Part shown: piece by piece, positions 17,578 through 26,275 of the stretch | How positions within the stretch are numbered: the stretch's first letter is position 1 | Layout of the letters: every line of letters begins with the position of its first letter | From: Bdellovibrionales bacterium | Lineage (GTDB): Bacteria; Bdellovibrionota; Bdellovibrionia; Bdellovibrionales; UBA1609 | Reading direction: 5' to 3' | Assembly (NCBI GenBank): GCA_016716765.1 | Contig: JADJVA010000020.1 | Coordinates: 248,001 to 312,000, forward strand | Length of the DNA: 64,000 nucleotides | Notes under the pieces: generated by a model | What the model saw: only the letters and a program-made list of their open reading frames with translations | Database searches by the model: none | Told to the model about the DNA's origin: nothing | Made by a program: the position numbers and the translations under genes

Positions 17578-18528
17578 ATGTTGTTTGATAACGTTCTTCA
17601 AGCTATTGGACGAACCCCTTTGGTGCGACTCAACCGAATCACTTCGCACTTGAAGTGCAATGTTTACGCAAAACTTGAATTTTTGAATCCAGGCGGGTCG
17701 GTAAAAGATCGTATTGGATATCAGATGGTCCTCGACGCTGAAAAAAGCGGTAGAATAAAACCAGGGGATACGCTGATTGAAGCCACGAGTGGCAATACAG
17801 GGATCGGCATTGCCTTGGCAGGAGCCGTTAGGGGATACAAAGTCATCATCACTCTCCCTGAAAAAATGAGTCATGAGAAGGTTGTCACTCTCGCCGTATT
17901 GGGCGCAAAAATCATTCGTACCCCAACTCAAGCCGCGTCCGACGCACCTGAGAGTCACATAGGAGTCGCCAAGAAGCTGCAAAAAGAAATTCCCAACGCG
18001 CACATTCTCGACCAATACTCAAATCCCTCTAATTTTAATGCTCATTATCACGGTACTGCTCAAGAAATTCTTGATGATCTCAATGGTCAAGTGGACATGG
18101 TTGTCATGACGGCTGGAACGGGTGGCACGATCACGGGAGTTGCTAAGCGATTAAAAGAGGCAAATCCAAACGTGAAAATCGTTGGTGTAGATCCCGTTGG
18201 TTCAATTCTGGCCGGCGCCGGTGAACTCAAACCCTATTTGATCGAAGGCATTGGTTATGATTTCGTCCCTGAGGTCTTGCATCGCGAGCTCGTCGATCTC
18301 TGGGTAAAATCAGAAGACAAGCCCTCGTTCCAATTGGCGCGTCGGTTGATCTGCGAAGAGGGAATCCTCTGCGGGGGATCCAGTGGGGCCGCTATGTTTG
18401 GAGCCTTGAAGGCGGGTGAAGCACTCAAAGAAAAGCAAAATTGCGTTGTCATTATACCCGACGGTATCAGAAACTACATGACCAAATTCGTTGATGATAA
18501 GTGGATGAGGGAGCACTCTTTTCAGTAA
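17578..18528 (+). CDS. cysK: Cysteine synthase A (O-acetylserine sulfhydrylase)
   Basis: 316 residues from the ATG at 17578, preceded by GGAGGG; a TTG at 17557 only extends the frame. This PLP enzyme makes cysteine from O-acetylserine and sulfide. The Schiff-base lysine is K43 (NPGGSVKDR), the substrate loop is TSGNTGIG (70-77), and the phosphate-binding Gly-rich loop is TAGTGGT (about 178-184). GGSSGAA near the C-terminus is also conserved. Length and motifs are normal for CysK. A cystathionine beta-synthase-type activity cannot be excluded on sequence alone. Confidence 0.95.
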   Translation: MLFDNVLQAIGRTPLVRLNRITSHLKCNVYAKLEFLNPGGSVKDRIGYQMVLDAEKSGRIKPGDTLIEATSGNTGIGIALAGAVRGYKVIITLPEKMSHEKVVTLAVLGAKIIRTPTQAASDAPESHIGVAKKLQKEIPNAHILDQYSNPSNFNAHYHGTAQEILDDLNGQVDMVVMTAGTGGTITGVAKRLKEANPNVKIVGVDPVGSILAGAGELKPYLIEGIGYDFVPEVLHRELVDLWVKSEDKPSFQLARRLICEEGILCGGSSGAAMFGALKAGEALKEKQNCVVIIPDGIRNYMTKFVDDKWMREHSFQ

Positions 18529-18574
18529 TCACGTGCGAGACATCATCCATCTATCCAAATTATTATTAACTTTC

Positions 18575-20317
18575 TTATTTTGCGACCAGTAATTTTAATT
18601 GTTCTATGATTTTCTTTTTGTAGGAAGCAAAACCATTCTTCATGTCCTCAGCCGTCAAGGGGTATTTCACATCAGGTGTGACCCCCAGATTTTCAATTGG
18701 ATTCAGGTCAACCCTTTCAGCAATAGACCCTGTAAATGAAAAACCGGCAACTCCTAAAAGATTGGGAAATTCAACCCCATTCACATAGCCTCCGGCTCCC
18801 GCCGTACGAACACCCAATAGAGTCGCACGCTGATTATCTTGTAAAATAGCTGGAAAAAAATCGCCTCCGGAAAAATCAAACTCATTGATCAAGACAAGTA
18901 TTGGCTTCGTGTATCTTCCGTCAGGATGAGGCATAATCTTGTCAATGCCCAGATAAAAGGGTGAGCTCAAATGCACTCCCTGATTCCATTGCTCCACAAT
19001 AAATTGCATGTACCCCTTAAAAAATTGGGAGAGCTGATAAGAAACGGGATATCCCCCTATCGTCGCTCCTAATACTTTTTTGGCCTCTTCTTCGTTTGCG
19101 ACTTTTTCAAGGCTTTTCAGGGTTTCCAGCGCATCTGCAACGTCGGCTTGAGTGATGATCATTCGATGTTTTGGCGTCAGCATCGGCTTATCAGTTAACA
19201 TCGCCACCAAGCTGTAAAGATAAAATACAGATCCGCCAGGATTATTCACTTGATCGATGACCATTGCATCTGTGCTTTCCTCCATGCGTTTGACGATGGA
19301 TAGAAACTCCTTCGCTTCTTCACCTCCAGCCACGTAGGAAGGAATACGGAGGTACCCATAAATTCCTCCTCCCTCTGCTTTAAAAATATAGGCATGGAAT
19401 TTATTTTCTTTTTCTGTTTGCCAAAATATCTGACCCAAAGAAGGAACAAAACTCTGCCGAGCTCCCAACATGTGCGGATTTGTCTGATTCAAACTCTTTG
19501 AGGATACGAGGTCCTTCCAAAAACCAGGCAACATCTGCCAGCTGGCAAGAGAACGGGTTCCAATAGAGGGAACAATATTTGTAGGCTCTGCCGCTAGACT
19601 ATTAAATTTAATTTTCTCCTCTTGATACTCCCAGGTCAGTTGATGAATGAGAGTCTGTACTTTCCCATCTTTATTTCGAGTCACTTCAAGCTCAATGGGC
19701 CCACGCGGAACCGCAATTCCTCTGCTCGCCACCCGCCTGGTCAGGTACATCTCAGCAAGAACCTGGTCTGTTTCAAATACATTTTGATCGATCTCTGCCA
19801 AGAGTTGATTGCGTTCCTCAACAATTGGCTTGCCATTAAATCCCGTGATCTCATCACCTACCAAAAGGGGAAATGATTTCTCAGGAAGCTTATCCCGATC
19901 AATCCAAACGATAAAAAACTTCCCCTCGGCCGAGCGAATTTCAATTGGCAATGTGGCCCTTTCAGACGCGTGAAACGAGATGCCAACATGATAATCTCTG
20001 GTGCTGCCAATGAGTTTTCTTAAAATCTTTTGCGCACTCTTTATATTCAGATCGGAACCCAAACCAAGAACGGAAGCCCTTGCTTTATTCGCTTCATCCT
20101 CAATGTTCCACCCATTTTGTTTTGCCTTCCAGTCGCGTGGCGCATAAGAAGAACTAAAAACGTTTTCGATAAACTCAATCGTGCTGAGAGTCTGCTTTTG
20201 ATAAATAGAGTCGGCGCGAATCGCCTGCGATAAGATGACACTCAAGAAAAAAGTCCAGGCCCTTATCTGTGGCTTTCCAAGCTTGGTTACCATTTTCATT
20301 GCCATTTCCGTTCGCAT
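18575..20317 (-). CDS. CPAF-like secreted S41-family serine protease
   Basis: 580 residues with an N-terminal signal (WTFFLSVILSQAIRA). The C-terminal half is an S41/tail-specific-protease-type core: DQVNNPGGSVFYLYSL (355-370) and VLINEFDFSGGDFFPAIL (475-492). The arrangement is that of chlamydial CPAF: candidate catalytic H110 (RDYHVGISFH), S483 (FSGGDFF) and E542 (PIENLGVTPD). The S483-E542 spacing is 59, the same as S499-E558 reported for CPAF. A PDZ-like segment (about 120-230) separates His from the rest. It lies 42 bases downstream of the subtilisin gene on the same strand, so both proteases are probably made together. Target proteins are unknown; digestion of host/prey or envelope proteins is an inference. 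Confidence 0.82.
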   Translation of the reverse strand: MRTEMAMKMVTKLGKPQIRAWTFFLSVILSQAIRADSIYQKQTLSTIEFIENVFSSSYAPRDWKAKQNGWNIEDEANKARASVLGLGSDLNIKSAQKILRKLIGSTRDYHVGISFHASERATLPIEIRSAEGKFFIVWIDRDKLPEKSFPLLVGDEITGFNGKPIVEERNQLLAEIDQNVFETDQVLAEMYLTRRVASRGIAVPRGPIELEVTRNKDGKVQTLIHQLTWEYQEEKIKFNSLAAEPTNIVPSIGTRSLASWQMLPGFWKDLVSSKSLNQTNPHMLGARQSFVPSLGQIFWQTEKENKFHAYIFKAEGGGIYGYLRIPSYVAGGEEAKEFLSIVKRMEESTDAMVIDQVNNPGGSVFYLYSLVAMLTDKPMLTPKHRMIITQADVADALETLKSLEKVANEEEAKKVLGATIGGYPVSYQLSQFFKGYMQFIVEQWNQGVHLSSPFYLGIDKIMPHPDGRYTKPILVLINEFDFSGGDFFPAILQDNQRATLLGVRTAGAGGYVNGVEFPNLLGVAGFSFTGSIAERVDLNPIENLGVTPDVKYPLTAEDMKNGFASYKKKIIEQLKLLVAK

Positions 20318-20359
20318 AAATCCCCCAAAAGATTGCAGTGTTTGTCCCAGAAAAAACAG

Positions 20360-22030
20360 TCAAAATCCCGAACCCGTTGGCAAAAGAAATTCAATTCCCA
20401 GCGCCTTATTCACCGCTGCTTGAGCATCCACGAGCCCAAATCCATATTGATTGGCATCATTGGGAGATAGAGCCTGAGCTGTGGACACGATAATCTCACG
20501 GACTTGATCGGGAGTGAGAAGTCGATTAACCCCTCTGATAAGAGCCGCCACGCCCGCAACATGAGGCGAGGCCATAGATGTTCCCGCCATTTTTTCAAAA
20601 TCGCTGGTTCGAGAATGAAGACTAACGGAAACAGGACCTTTTGCAGAAAGTTCAAGGCCAGCTTCCTGTGTGATAGATGCGACAGGAATAGCAACACTGA
20701 CTCCATCCCCCAGGCTCGCACCCAAAACTCCGGGTTGATTATTATATATGACGACACCACTCACTCCTGCTTGGATGGCATTGTTCACTTTGTCTATAAA
20801 AGTAATTTCTCCCCTCAAAATCAAAGCGATCTTTCCTTGCACAGAAAGACCGATATAGTCCTCTGGTTTTCCGAGGCCAACTGGAATAAGATCTCCAACC
20901 AATGGATCCGCTTGAACGGCAGCACCCTGCACGGGCAAACTGTCAATCCGAACCATCCCTTGTCCATCGCCAAGATCCACCTTCAAATCAGTTGTGACTC
21001 CGGATCCGCGGGGGACACTAGAAACAACGTTGACTCCTGGAGCCATCACGTCTAACTCAGGACCCCAATTTGAAAAATCAGCTTTCACAAAATTTTCGTC
21101 GACCGCACCGACCGCAATATTTGAATCATAGGCGGCAGGAAACGAGACCTGGCCAACTCCGTCGTTTCCGGAGGCGCAAACCACAACCACACCCGCAAGT
21201 TTTGCCGCCTCATAAGCCCTCCCGCCCGAGGGCGAATCAAAGGGTCCACCCAATGACAGGTTCATCACATCTACCTTTTCTTGTATGCCCCAGTTGATTC
21301 CACTCAGAATGGATACTGACGAGCACCCCTTTTTCGAGCACACGCGAGCAGATAGGAGCTGAGCCTCGGGGGCCACTCCGACCAAACCAGTCACTTTGCC
21401 ATCCGCTAAGATCATGCCCGCAACATGAGTTCCGTGGGAAATATTATCGTAGTATTCGTAGGGAGGCTCCGGCTCATCAACTTCCGCAAAATTCTGGCCT
21501 TTTTCAAATCGACTCGCAAGATCGGGATGGTCTCGATCTATTCCGGTATCCAAAACTAACACTCTCGATCCTCGTCCGGAATTGGCGCTGGTCCAAGCAT
21601 CAGGTGCGCGAATGGCTTTTATCCCCCATGGAACTTCCACCTGCTCCATCGATCCCGCAGTCACCACAGACTGAGGAAGCCCATTGGGTGCTGGAATAAA
21701 AAATTCTTCCTCGATATCAACAATTCCATGTTTGCCTTTGAGAGAGACCAATGTCTTATCCGATGTCTTCTCCGAATCGGCGGCCACAACGACCATTTGG
21801 AGTTTATCAAACAAGAGCTGAACGCGGGCACCCGATTGAGCAAACATCTGAAGCGCCGGAGACTTGACTGGAACACCCAGCTGGGCCAGTTTGAGAGACT
21901 GATAAGCTAGCGGCGAGTCTATTGTCACAACAAACCGCTTTGCTGCGAAAGAAGTGGCCATCCCACAAACTGCAAATACCAAAACAAACAATCCCCTTAA
22001 ACCCAATTTCAACGCCGGAAGTTCCATCAT
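20360..22030 (-). CDS. Secreted subtilisin-like (S8) protease with PA-domain insert
   Basis: 556 residues with a signal peptide (about 1-30, ending TSFAA). A short propeptide-like segment is followed by the S8 catalytic triad: D161 (VLDTGIDRDHPD), H199 (SHGTHVAG) and S485 (GTSMASPHVAG), with the oxyanion Asn N289 (ASGND). Between N289 and S485, about 345-475, an inserted protease-associated (PA) domain is evident (SVQGKIALILRGEITF ... AGVSGVVIYNN). It is translated just before the CPAF-like protease and the two probably form one operon. An extracellular degradative role is likely. Confidence 0.93.
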   Translation of the reverse strand: MMELPALKLGLRGLFVLVFAVCGMATSFAAKRFVVTIDSPLAYQSLKLAQLGVPVKSPALQMFAQSGARVQLLFDKLQMVVVAADSEKTSDKTLVSLKGKHGIVDIEEEFFIPAPNGLPQSVVTAGSMEQVEVPWGIKAIRAPDAWTSANSGRGSRVLVLDTGIDRDHPDLASRFEKGQNFAEVDEPEPPYEYYDNISHGTHVAGMILADGKVTGLVGVAPEAQLLSARVCSKKGCSSVSILSGINWGIQEKVDVMNLSLGGPFDSPSGGRAYEAAKLAGVVVVCASGNDGVGQVSFPAAYDSNIAVGAVDENFVKADFSNWGPELDVMAPGVNVVSSVPRGSGVTTDLKVDLGDGQGMVRIDSLPVQGAAVQADPLVGDLIPVGLGKPEDYIGLSVQGKIALILRGEITFIDKVNNAIQAGVSGVVIYNNQPGVLGASLGDGVSVAIPVASITQEAGLELSAKGPVSVSLHSRTSDFEKMAGTSMASPHVAGVAALIRGVNRLLTPDQVREIIVSTAQALSPNDANQYGFGLVDAQAAVNKALGIEFLLPTGSGF

Positions 22031-22239
22031 CCCCCCCTTTTTAGAACTCGACCAACGGCCAGAGTTCTTTAATTATGAAAAATCTTTATATAAGGATATA
22101 TATTTTGCAAGAGATTTGGTCCCAAACTGGAACTTATTTTTTTATATCTGGTATCAAACAGTTTGTTGGATTCTTCACATTGTCTGCCGCAGAAAAATTT
22201 GTGTTTCCGGCTATAATTCAAAGGCTTGGCAAACCATTT

Positions 22240-22920
22240 TTAATCATTATCTAAATCCAGCTCAATTTTAGAAATCTGAACCAAATACTCCGATTTCGTA
22301 TCATCACCGTCAGAAGACAACCACAAGGCCAACACTTCGTTGATCTCAGAAAACCGATGGTCCAACGAAAAGTCACCGTCTTCAGGGAGACGCCACAAAA
22401 CTCTCTCTTCAAGAAGCTCGCTGACGGGGTGTTTTCGATATCTGCCTAAAGAGCTGGCGATCTGAGTCGCATTGAGAAAATGGATCTTGTCAATGCCTAC
22501 CTCAGGAGGCGCAAGCTCATAGAGTTTAACAATCCAGTCCGCTGCCAACATTTTCTGGATAGCATTCAGTCTCTTTTGTCCTTTTAAGACAAATCCCACA
22601 CGAACTTGATAGTCGTCAGCCAACTGATCACCTTGAACAGTTCCTTTGGCAATATTAAGATGACCTGTTACCCGTCCCAAAATCCTCACTCCGCGCAGCT
22701 TTTGAACCTTTGGAAAAGGATAAATCACGGGGCTTGCAGAATTTTTAACTCCAATTTCAAGGCCGGATGAGCTGAAAGTAACTTTGTTGCTGGGAAGCTT
22801 TCGGTATTTCAAAACCTGCCACGCACCCTGCTCATTTAAAGGAATCATGAAACTGGCAAACAAAAAAACTGATTTAACCCTTGTTCTTTTGAAAAGACAA
22901 AATTTTAGGAATCGCAACAA
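22240..22920 (-). CDS. Exported protein of unknown function, possibly DUF3047-like
   Basis: 226 residues. A basic start and one hydrophobic segment (VKSVFLFASFMIPL, about 16-29) suggest export. The mature part has mixed alpha/beta character (WQVLKYRKLPSNKVTFSSSGLEIGVKNSASPVIYPF, RVGFVLKG) somewhat like DUF3047 proteins; this is a weak impression. It is upstream of the subtilisin/CPAF-like pair on the same strand, but a 210-base AT-rich gap makes co-transcription uncertain. No catalytic residues were identified. Confidence 0.6.
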   Translation of the reverse strand: MLRFLKFCLFKRTRVKSVFLFASFMIPLNEQGAWQVLKYRKLPSNKVTFSSSGLEIGVKNSASPVIYPFPKVQKLRGVRILGRVTGHLNIAKGTVQGDQLADDYQVRVGFVLKGQKRLNAIQKMLAADWIVKLYELAPPEVGIDKIHFLNATQIASSLGRYRKHPVSELLEERVLWRLPEDGDFSLDHRFSEINEVLALWLSSDGDDTKSEYLVQISKIELDLDND

Positions 22921-22989
22921 ATAATACCACCCTTCAAATCTGATGACAGGACTTCGGTGTCTTCATATTCTAACTGCGGGGAGACCAAA

Positions 22990-23733
22990 ATGACAAGATG
23001 GTGGAATAAAACTGGAGGAATCAGCTACCACTACTTAGCCTTGCGATTTCGGCGTAATCTTTGGCAGGACTATTTGAAATTTATCGAAGAGTTCCTATTC
23101 TCAATTCAGTGGTTTTCATCAAGCAAACCCAAAAAGCTTTTACTTCTAGGCCCCAGTGCAGGGTACACGCTCCCAACTGCTTGGCTAAAGGGATTTAGTG
23201 AAATACTCGCCATTGACTTCGACCCCCTTGCACCGCTTCTATTCAAACAGATTCACGGTCCATTGCCCATCCGTTGGACAAAGGAAAATTTCTTCTCTGA
23301 CTCCTCGCAAGACTGGCGCATTGATCGATTGCTTGCCCTTCGTCAATCTTTTCCCGACCATCTCTGGTTTTTTACAAACTTGATTGGACAGCTACCGCTC
23401 ACTTTGAAAAACATGAGTCTCCATAAAGAAGACCAATGGCTTCATTGGCAGCAGGATTGGCATCAAGTTCTTCTCGAAAGAAACTGGATTTCTCTCCACG
23501 ATATTTTTTCAGTTCCCTTTGGGATCCGATCAATCGCTCCTTTCTCTCAGAAATGGCAAACCGTAAGCAAAGAGGAATTAATTCAGAATATTCTAAAAAG
23601 CCGTGAAAAGGCCGTAGTGACAGACCATCTCACTCACGGACTACTCCCGCTTCAAACACGAAAGGAACTAGCTCTCTGGCGAATTCAACCTCATCAAACC
23701 CAAATAATCGAAGCTGCAACAAATATCTTCTAA
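22990..23733 (+). CDS. Methyltransferase-like Rossmann-fold protein
   Basis: 247 residues from the ATG at 22990 (GGGGAGACC upstream); an earlier start at 22957 is possible. A glycine-rich motif I (KLLLLGPSAGYTLP, 49-62) and the acidic end of the second strand (AIDFDP, 74-79) are the SAM-binding signature of class I methyltransferases. Motif IV is not obvious; HLWFFTNLIGQLPL is the corresponding segment. The substrate is unknown and some members of this fold have lost activity. It stands alone, divergent from the exported protein and convergent with the second PilZ gene. Confidence 0.65.
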   Translation: MTRWWNKTGGISYHYLALRFRRNLWQDYLKFIEEFLFSIQWFSSSKPKKLLLLGPSAGYTLPTAWLKGFSEILAIDFDPLAPLLFKQIHGPLPIRWTKENFFSDSSQDWRIDRLLALRQSFPDHLWFFTNLIGQLPLTLKNMSLHKEDQWLHWQQDWHQVLLERNWISLHDIFSVPFGIRSIAPFSQKWQTVSKEELIQNILKSREKAVVTDHLTHGLLPLQTRKELALWRIQPHQTQIIEAATNIF

Positions 23734-23778
23734 GAAGCAGAGCCAATTCCAAAATCGCAAGAATTCAAATATTAAATA

Positions 23779-24468
23779 TCAAACGGCTGACAGCCAAGCA
23801 TGAAGGCGCGATTGATCTGTCCTTTTTTTCAGGGGGGAAAGAGCGACGCGATGGCGCTTCTGCGGAAGCTGATTTTCTACAATGGAGCAGGTCAGCTGAA
23901 CCGACTCGCCATTGTTCGGCTTAATAATAGTGATAGTACAATACCCAAACACCCAATCGGGCAAAGGATCGATGAGCAACAGACCGCCCACAGAGACATC
24001 AACAGAAGTTGTTTCAAATTTTTTTCGATTGCATTCTATCAGGATTTTATATTTGCGTTTGATTCGCTGGTGTGCGCGCTGAACAAATTCGGCTCCCTCA
24101 GATTCGACGGGCAGATCCGGTATCTCACTAATGGCTACCACCTCAGCGTTAGTTGAAATTTCGTCCTCGACATCATTGCCCTGGTACAGTCTTTTTATCT
24201 CAATAATACTCTGATCTTCTCGAAACTCTTCCGGAATTTCTGGAGGCGGCTGTTTCAGCGAGCGCAAAGAAATCTTTAGAAGCTCTGGCACAGTCGTGAC
24301 AACCTTCCAATGAGCCCAGTCCTCGCGCCACACCAACCAATGCATGCGATCTGGGATAGGCAATCGAGACATCAGAATCCGCACCTCATCCCGAACGAGT
24401 CCCTCCAAGAGCTCCTCGCTCTCTGTATTATAAAGGCACCACAAATATTTTGAATCCTCATTTACCAA
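23779..24468 (-). CDS. PilZ-domain protein, paralogue of 15576-16373
   Basis: 229 residues. The N-terminal module (YLWCLYNTESEELLEG ... MHWLVWREDWAHWKVV) matches that of the earlier PilZ protein. The PilZ domain (about 130-227) keeps RIKRKYKILIE and DVSVGGLL, so unlike its paralogue it retains the D-x-S-x-G-G half of the c-di-GMP site. A cytoplasmic c-di-GMP effector is a reasonable inference. It is followed 18 bases upstream (in the direction of transcription, before it) by the coiled-coil SH3 gene, so the two are likely co-transcribed. Confidence 0.84.
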   Translation of the reverse strand: MVNEDSKYLWCLYNTESEELLEGLVRDEVRILMSRLPIPDRMHWLVWREDWAHWKVVTTVPELLKISLRSLKQPPPEIPEEFREDQSIIEIKRLYQGNDVEDEISTNAEVVAISEIPDLPVESEGAEFVQRAHQRIKRKYKILIECNRKKFETTSVDVSVGGLLLIDPLPDWVFGYCTITIIKPNNGESVQLTCSIVENQLPQKRHRVALSPLKKRTDQSRLHAWLSAV

Positions 24469-24486
24469 ATTCTCTCCTCAGAGTAC

Positions 24487-25761
24487 TTAAAAGCAGGCCT
24501 TTGCCACAAACGCATCCTGCTTGCCTTTGATATGCACCTTCATCCAAACCCCTTTGTGTTGACTCACAACCAGTTCTTGACCTCGATGAACAGCCTGAAC
24601 CACTCTCCCCCCTGGCGATGCCGCATCTCTCAAATTACAGTCTTTACTGAGCGACATTTTCTTTGAAGCCGTTTCTTTTCGCGATGTCGAGACCCTCATT
24701 CCATTGTCCTGACGGGCTGCAATGGCATCATTGGCATTTTCTACAGCTACGGCGCTCATTCTCGCTCGAGATTCCAGGGAAGCTGCCTTGCGCTCTTTGC
24801 TCTGAGCCATGTCCTTTCGAGTTCCCAACTGAGCGAGCTTTTGGCGCTGACCTGTCTTCAGTTCGTTGAGGTGAGCTTGAGCGTCAGCGGCCCTTCCCTT
24901 CGCCTGGTCCGCCTCTGCCTCTGCCATCCCTACCTCTTCCTCCTTCAATTCCAATTCTTTGCGAAGCTTGCGCATCTGCAACTCAGCCTTACTCACAATA
25001 TTATTTGATGCGTCCATCTGTTCTTTAAAATGAGCTTTTTTAGCTTCAGCATCGCGTGTCTCTTTTCTGAGCTTTTCCTCTGTCTGCTTAATTCTTGCGA
25101 GACTGCTCTTTTCGGCCAACTTGGACTCAGCCAGATCTTTTTTTGCCTTTATCACAGCCTCTTTTGCTTTTTGTATTTGATATTCTATCTCTCGAATCTG
25201 ATTCATGTTCCCGCTCACTTTTTCGTTGAGCATATTCCGGTCCCTTAAGGCTTTGTCCCTCGCGTCAATCATCTCTGCGTGTTGATTCTTCTTATTTGCA
25301 ATGTCTTGGTTTAATTTTTTGATCTGGGCCTCTGACCTCTGAATATCTTTTTGGTAGGCTTCTTTTTCCTGCTTGGCCGCAATAATCTTTTTATCGTGCT
25401 CCGAAATTTGAGCCTCAGCGTCCCGAGATTTGCTACGCGCTCTGGCAATGGCCCCCTGAGCTTCTTCCTTAGCTCTGTCGGCAGCCCGCCTTTCACTGTC
25501 AGCCCGATTTCTGGAAGCCTTTGCCTCTTCAGCTGCAGCGTCCGACTCTTGGAGAGTGTCTTCCATTTCGGATTCCACATCGTCCAGATCCGCAACCATA
25601 ATGCCACTGAATGCGTAGGACTGCGCTCCGCTCACCAACACAGTTACCTGAAACAAGAGAAAAAGATAAAACACCCTAAGAAGTGTGACTTTGACAAATA
25701 ATTTGCTCGATTTAAGAAATAAGCCAAGCTTCAATGATGAATCGTCCTTTAGAGATGGCAT
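24487..25761 (-). CDS. Exported long coiled-coil protein with C-terminal SH3-like domain
   Basis: 424 residues. A hydrophobic segment near the start (VTLLRVFYLFLLFQVTVLVSGAQSYA) acts as signal or anchor. Residues about 55-350 are a near-continuous charged coiled coil rich in Ala, Glu, Lys and Arg. The end (about 365-424: DCNLRDAASPGGRVVQAVHRGQELVV...GVWMKVHI) is an SH3_3-type bacterial domain often linked to cell-wall binding. This suggests a periplasmic or envelope structural protein. It precedes the PilZ gene by 18 bases. Which envelope process it serves is not known. Confidence 0.8.
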   Translation of the reverse strand: MPSLKDDSSLKLGLFLKSSKLFVKVTLLRVFYLFLLFQVTVLVSGAQSYAFSGIMVADLDDVESEMEDTLQESDAAAEEAKASRNRADSERRAADRAKEEAQGAIARARSKSRDAEAQISEHDKKIIAAKQEKEAYQKDIQRSEAQIKKLNQDIANKKNQHAEMIDARDKALRDRNMLNEKVSGNMNQIREIEYQIQKAKEAVIKAKKDLAESKLAEKSSLARIKQTEEKLRKETRDAEAKKAHFKEQMDASNNIVSKAELQMRKLRKELELKEEEVGMAEAEADQAKGRAADAQAHLNELKTGQRQKLAQLGTRKDMAQSKERKAASLESRARMSAVAVENANDAIAARQDNGMRVSTSRKETASKKMSLSKDCNLRDAASPGGRVVQAVHRGQELVVSQHKGVWMKVHIKGKQDAFVAKACF

Positions 25762-26120
25762 TCGTCTTCCCCTCCCGCCCGGGATGTCTCTAACTTATCG
25801 GCAATTGGATAGATTATTGAAATGAATAGGCCCCGACCCCAGAAAGAAAGTAATGAATTTTGTACATATCTCGGACCGCTTTTGGAACCTCTGTCAAAAG
25901 GCCATTCAAACCTTTTCTTAATCAATAAATATCAAGTAATTACAATGATTTATATTAATATTGGCTTCTCGATCCATATCTGCTCCTACGCGTGGAACGA
26001 TTTTGCCCTGTTAAAATTTCCATTAGAGATGTTTTGGCGTTCTCAAATCAAAACAAATGGGTCCAGACCGACGCATAACTTGGCACCAACCTTGCTAGAG
26101 AGGATAGGTATCCCCCCTTA
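25762..26120. other. Long intergenic region, possible untranslated transcript
   Basis: About 360 bases between the coiled-coil gene and a plus-strand terminator. A plus-strand frame at 25822-26121 (99 codons) has no ribosome-binding site, no recognisable domain and odd composition, so I do not call it a gene. The terminator just after it would make sense if a small RNA or leader were made here. No known RNA family was recognised. Confidence 0.4.
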
Positions 26121-26163
26121 GCGGCCTGGTCCCCCTCCTTACCCTCCAGGTCGCTATTTTTTT
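26121..26163 (+). terminator. Rho-independent terminator candidate upstream of the amidase gene
   Basis: GCGGCCTGG (26121-26129) pairs with CCAGGTCGC (26146-26154) through nine base pairs including one G-U, with a 16-base loop, and is followed by TATTTTTTT. No plus-strand gene that it would obviously end has been recognised. It could end a small RNA or act as an attenuator 110 bases before the amidase start. Confidence 0.6.
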
Positions 26164-26275
26164 CTTCAAAGCCCAAAAATGAAAATCCGCCCAAAAAATG
26201 AATTCCCATAGTCCTTTGCACTGAATCCGGCCGGGTCCCTTTTCGATTCACTGGAAACGACATAAACTGGGGCGG

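Noticed and set aside
25822..26121. 99-codon plus-strand frame in the long intergenic region
   Set aside because: No ribosome-binding site, no domain and poor composition; treated as part of a possible untranslated transcript.
25980..26165. c-di-GMP (GEMM) or SRP/6S-type RNA
   Set aside because: The conserved core motifs of these RNAs were not found on either strand.
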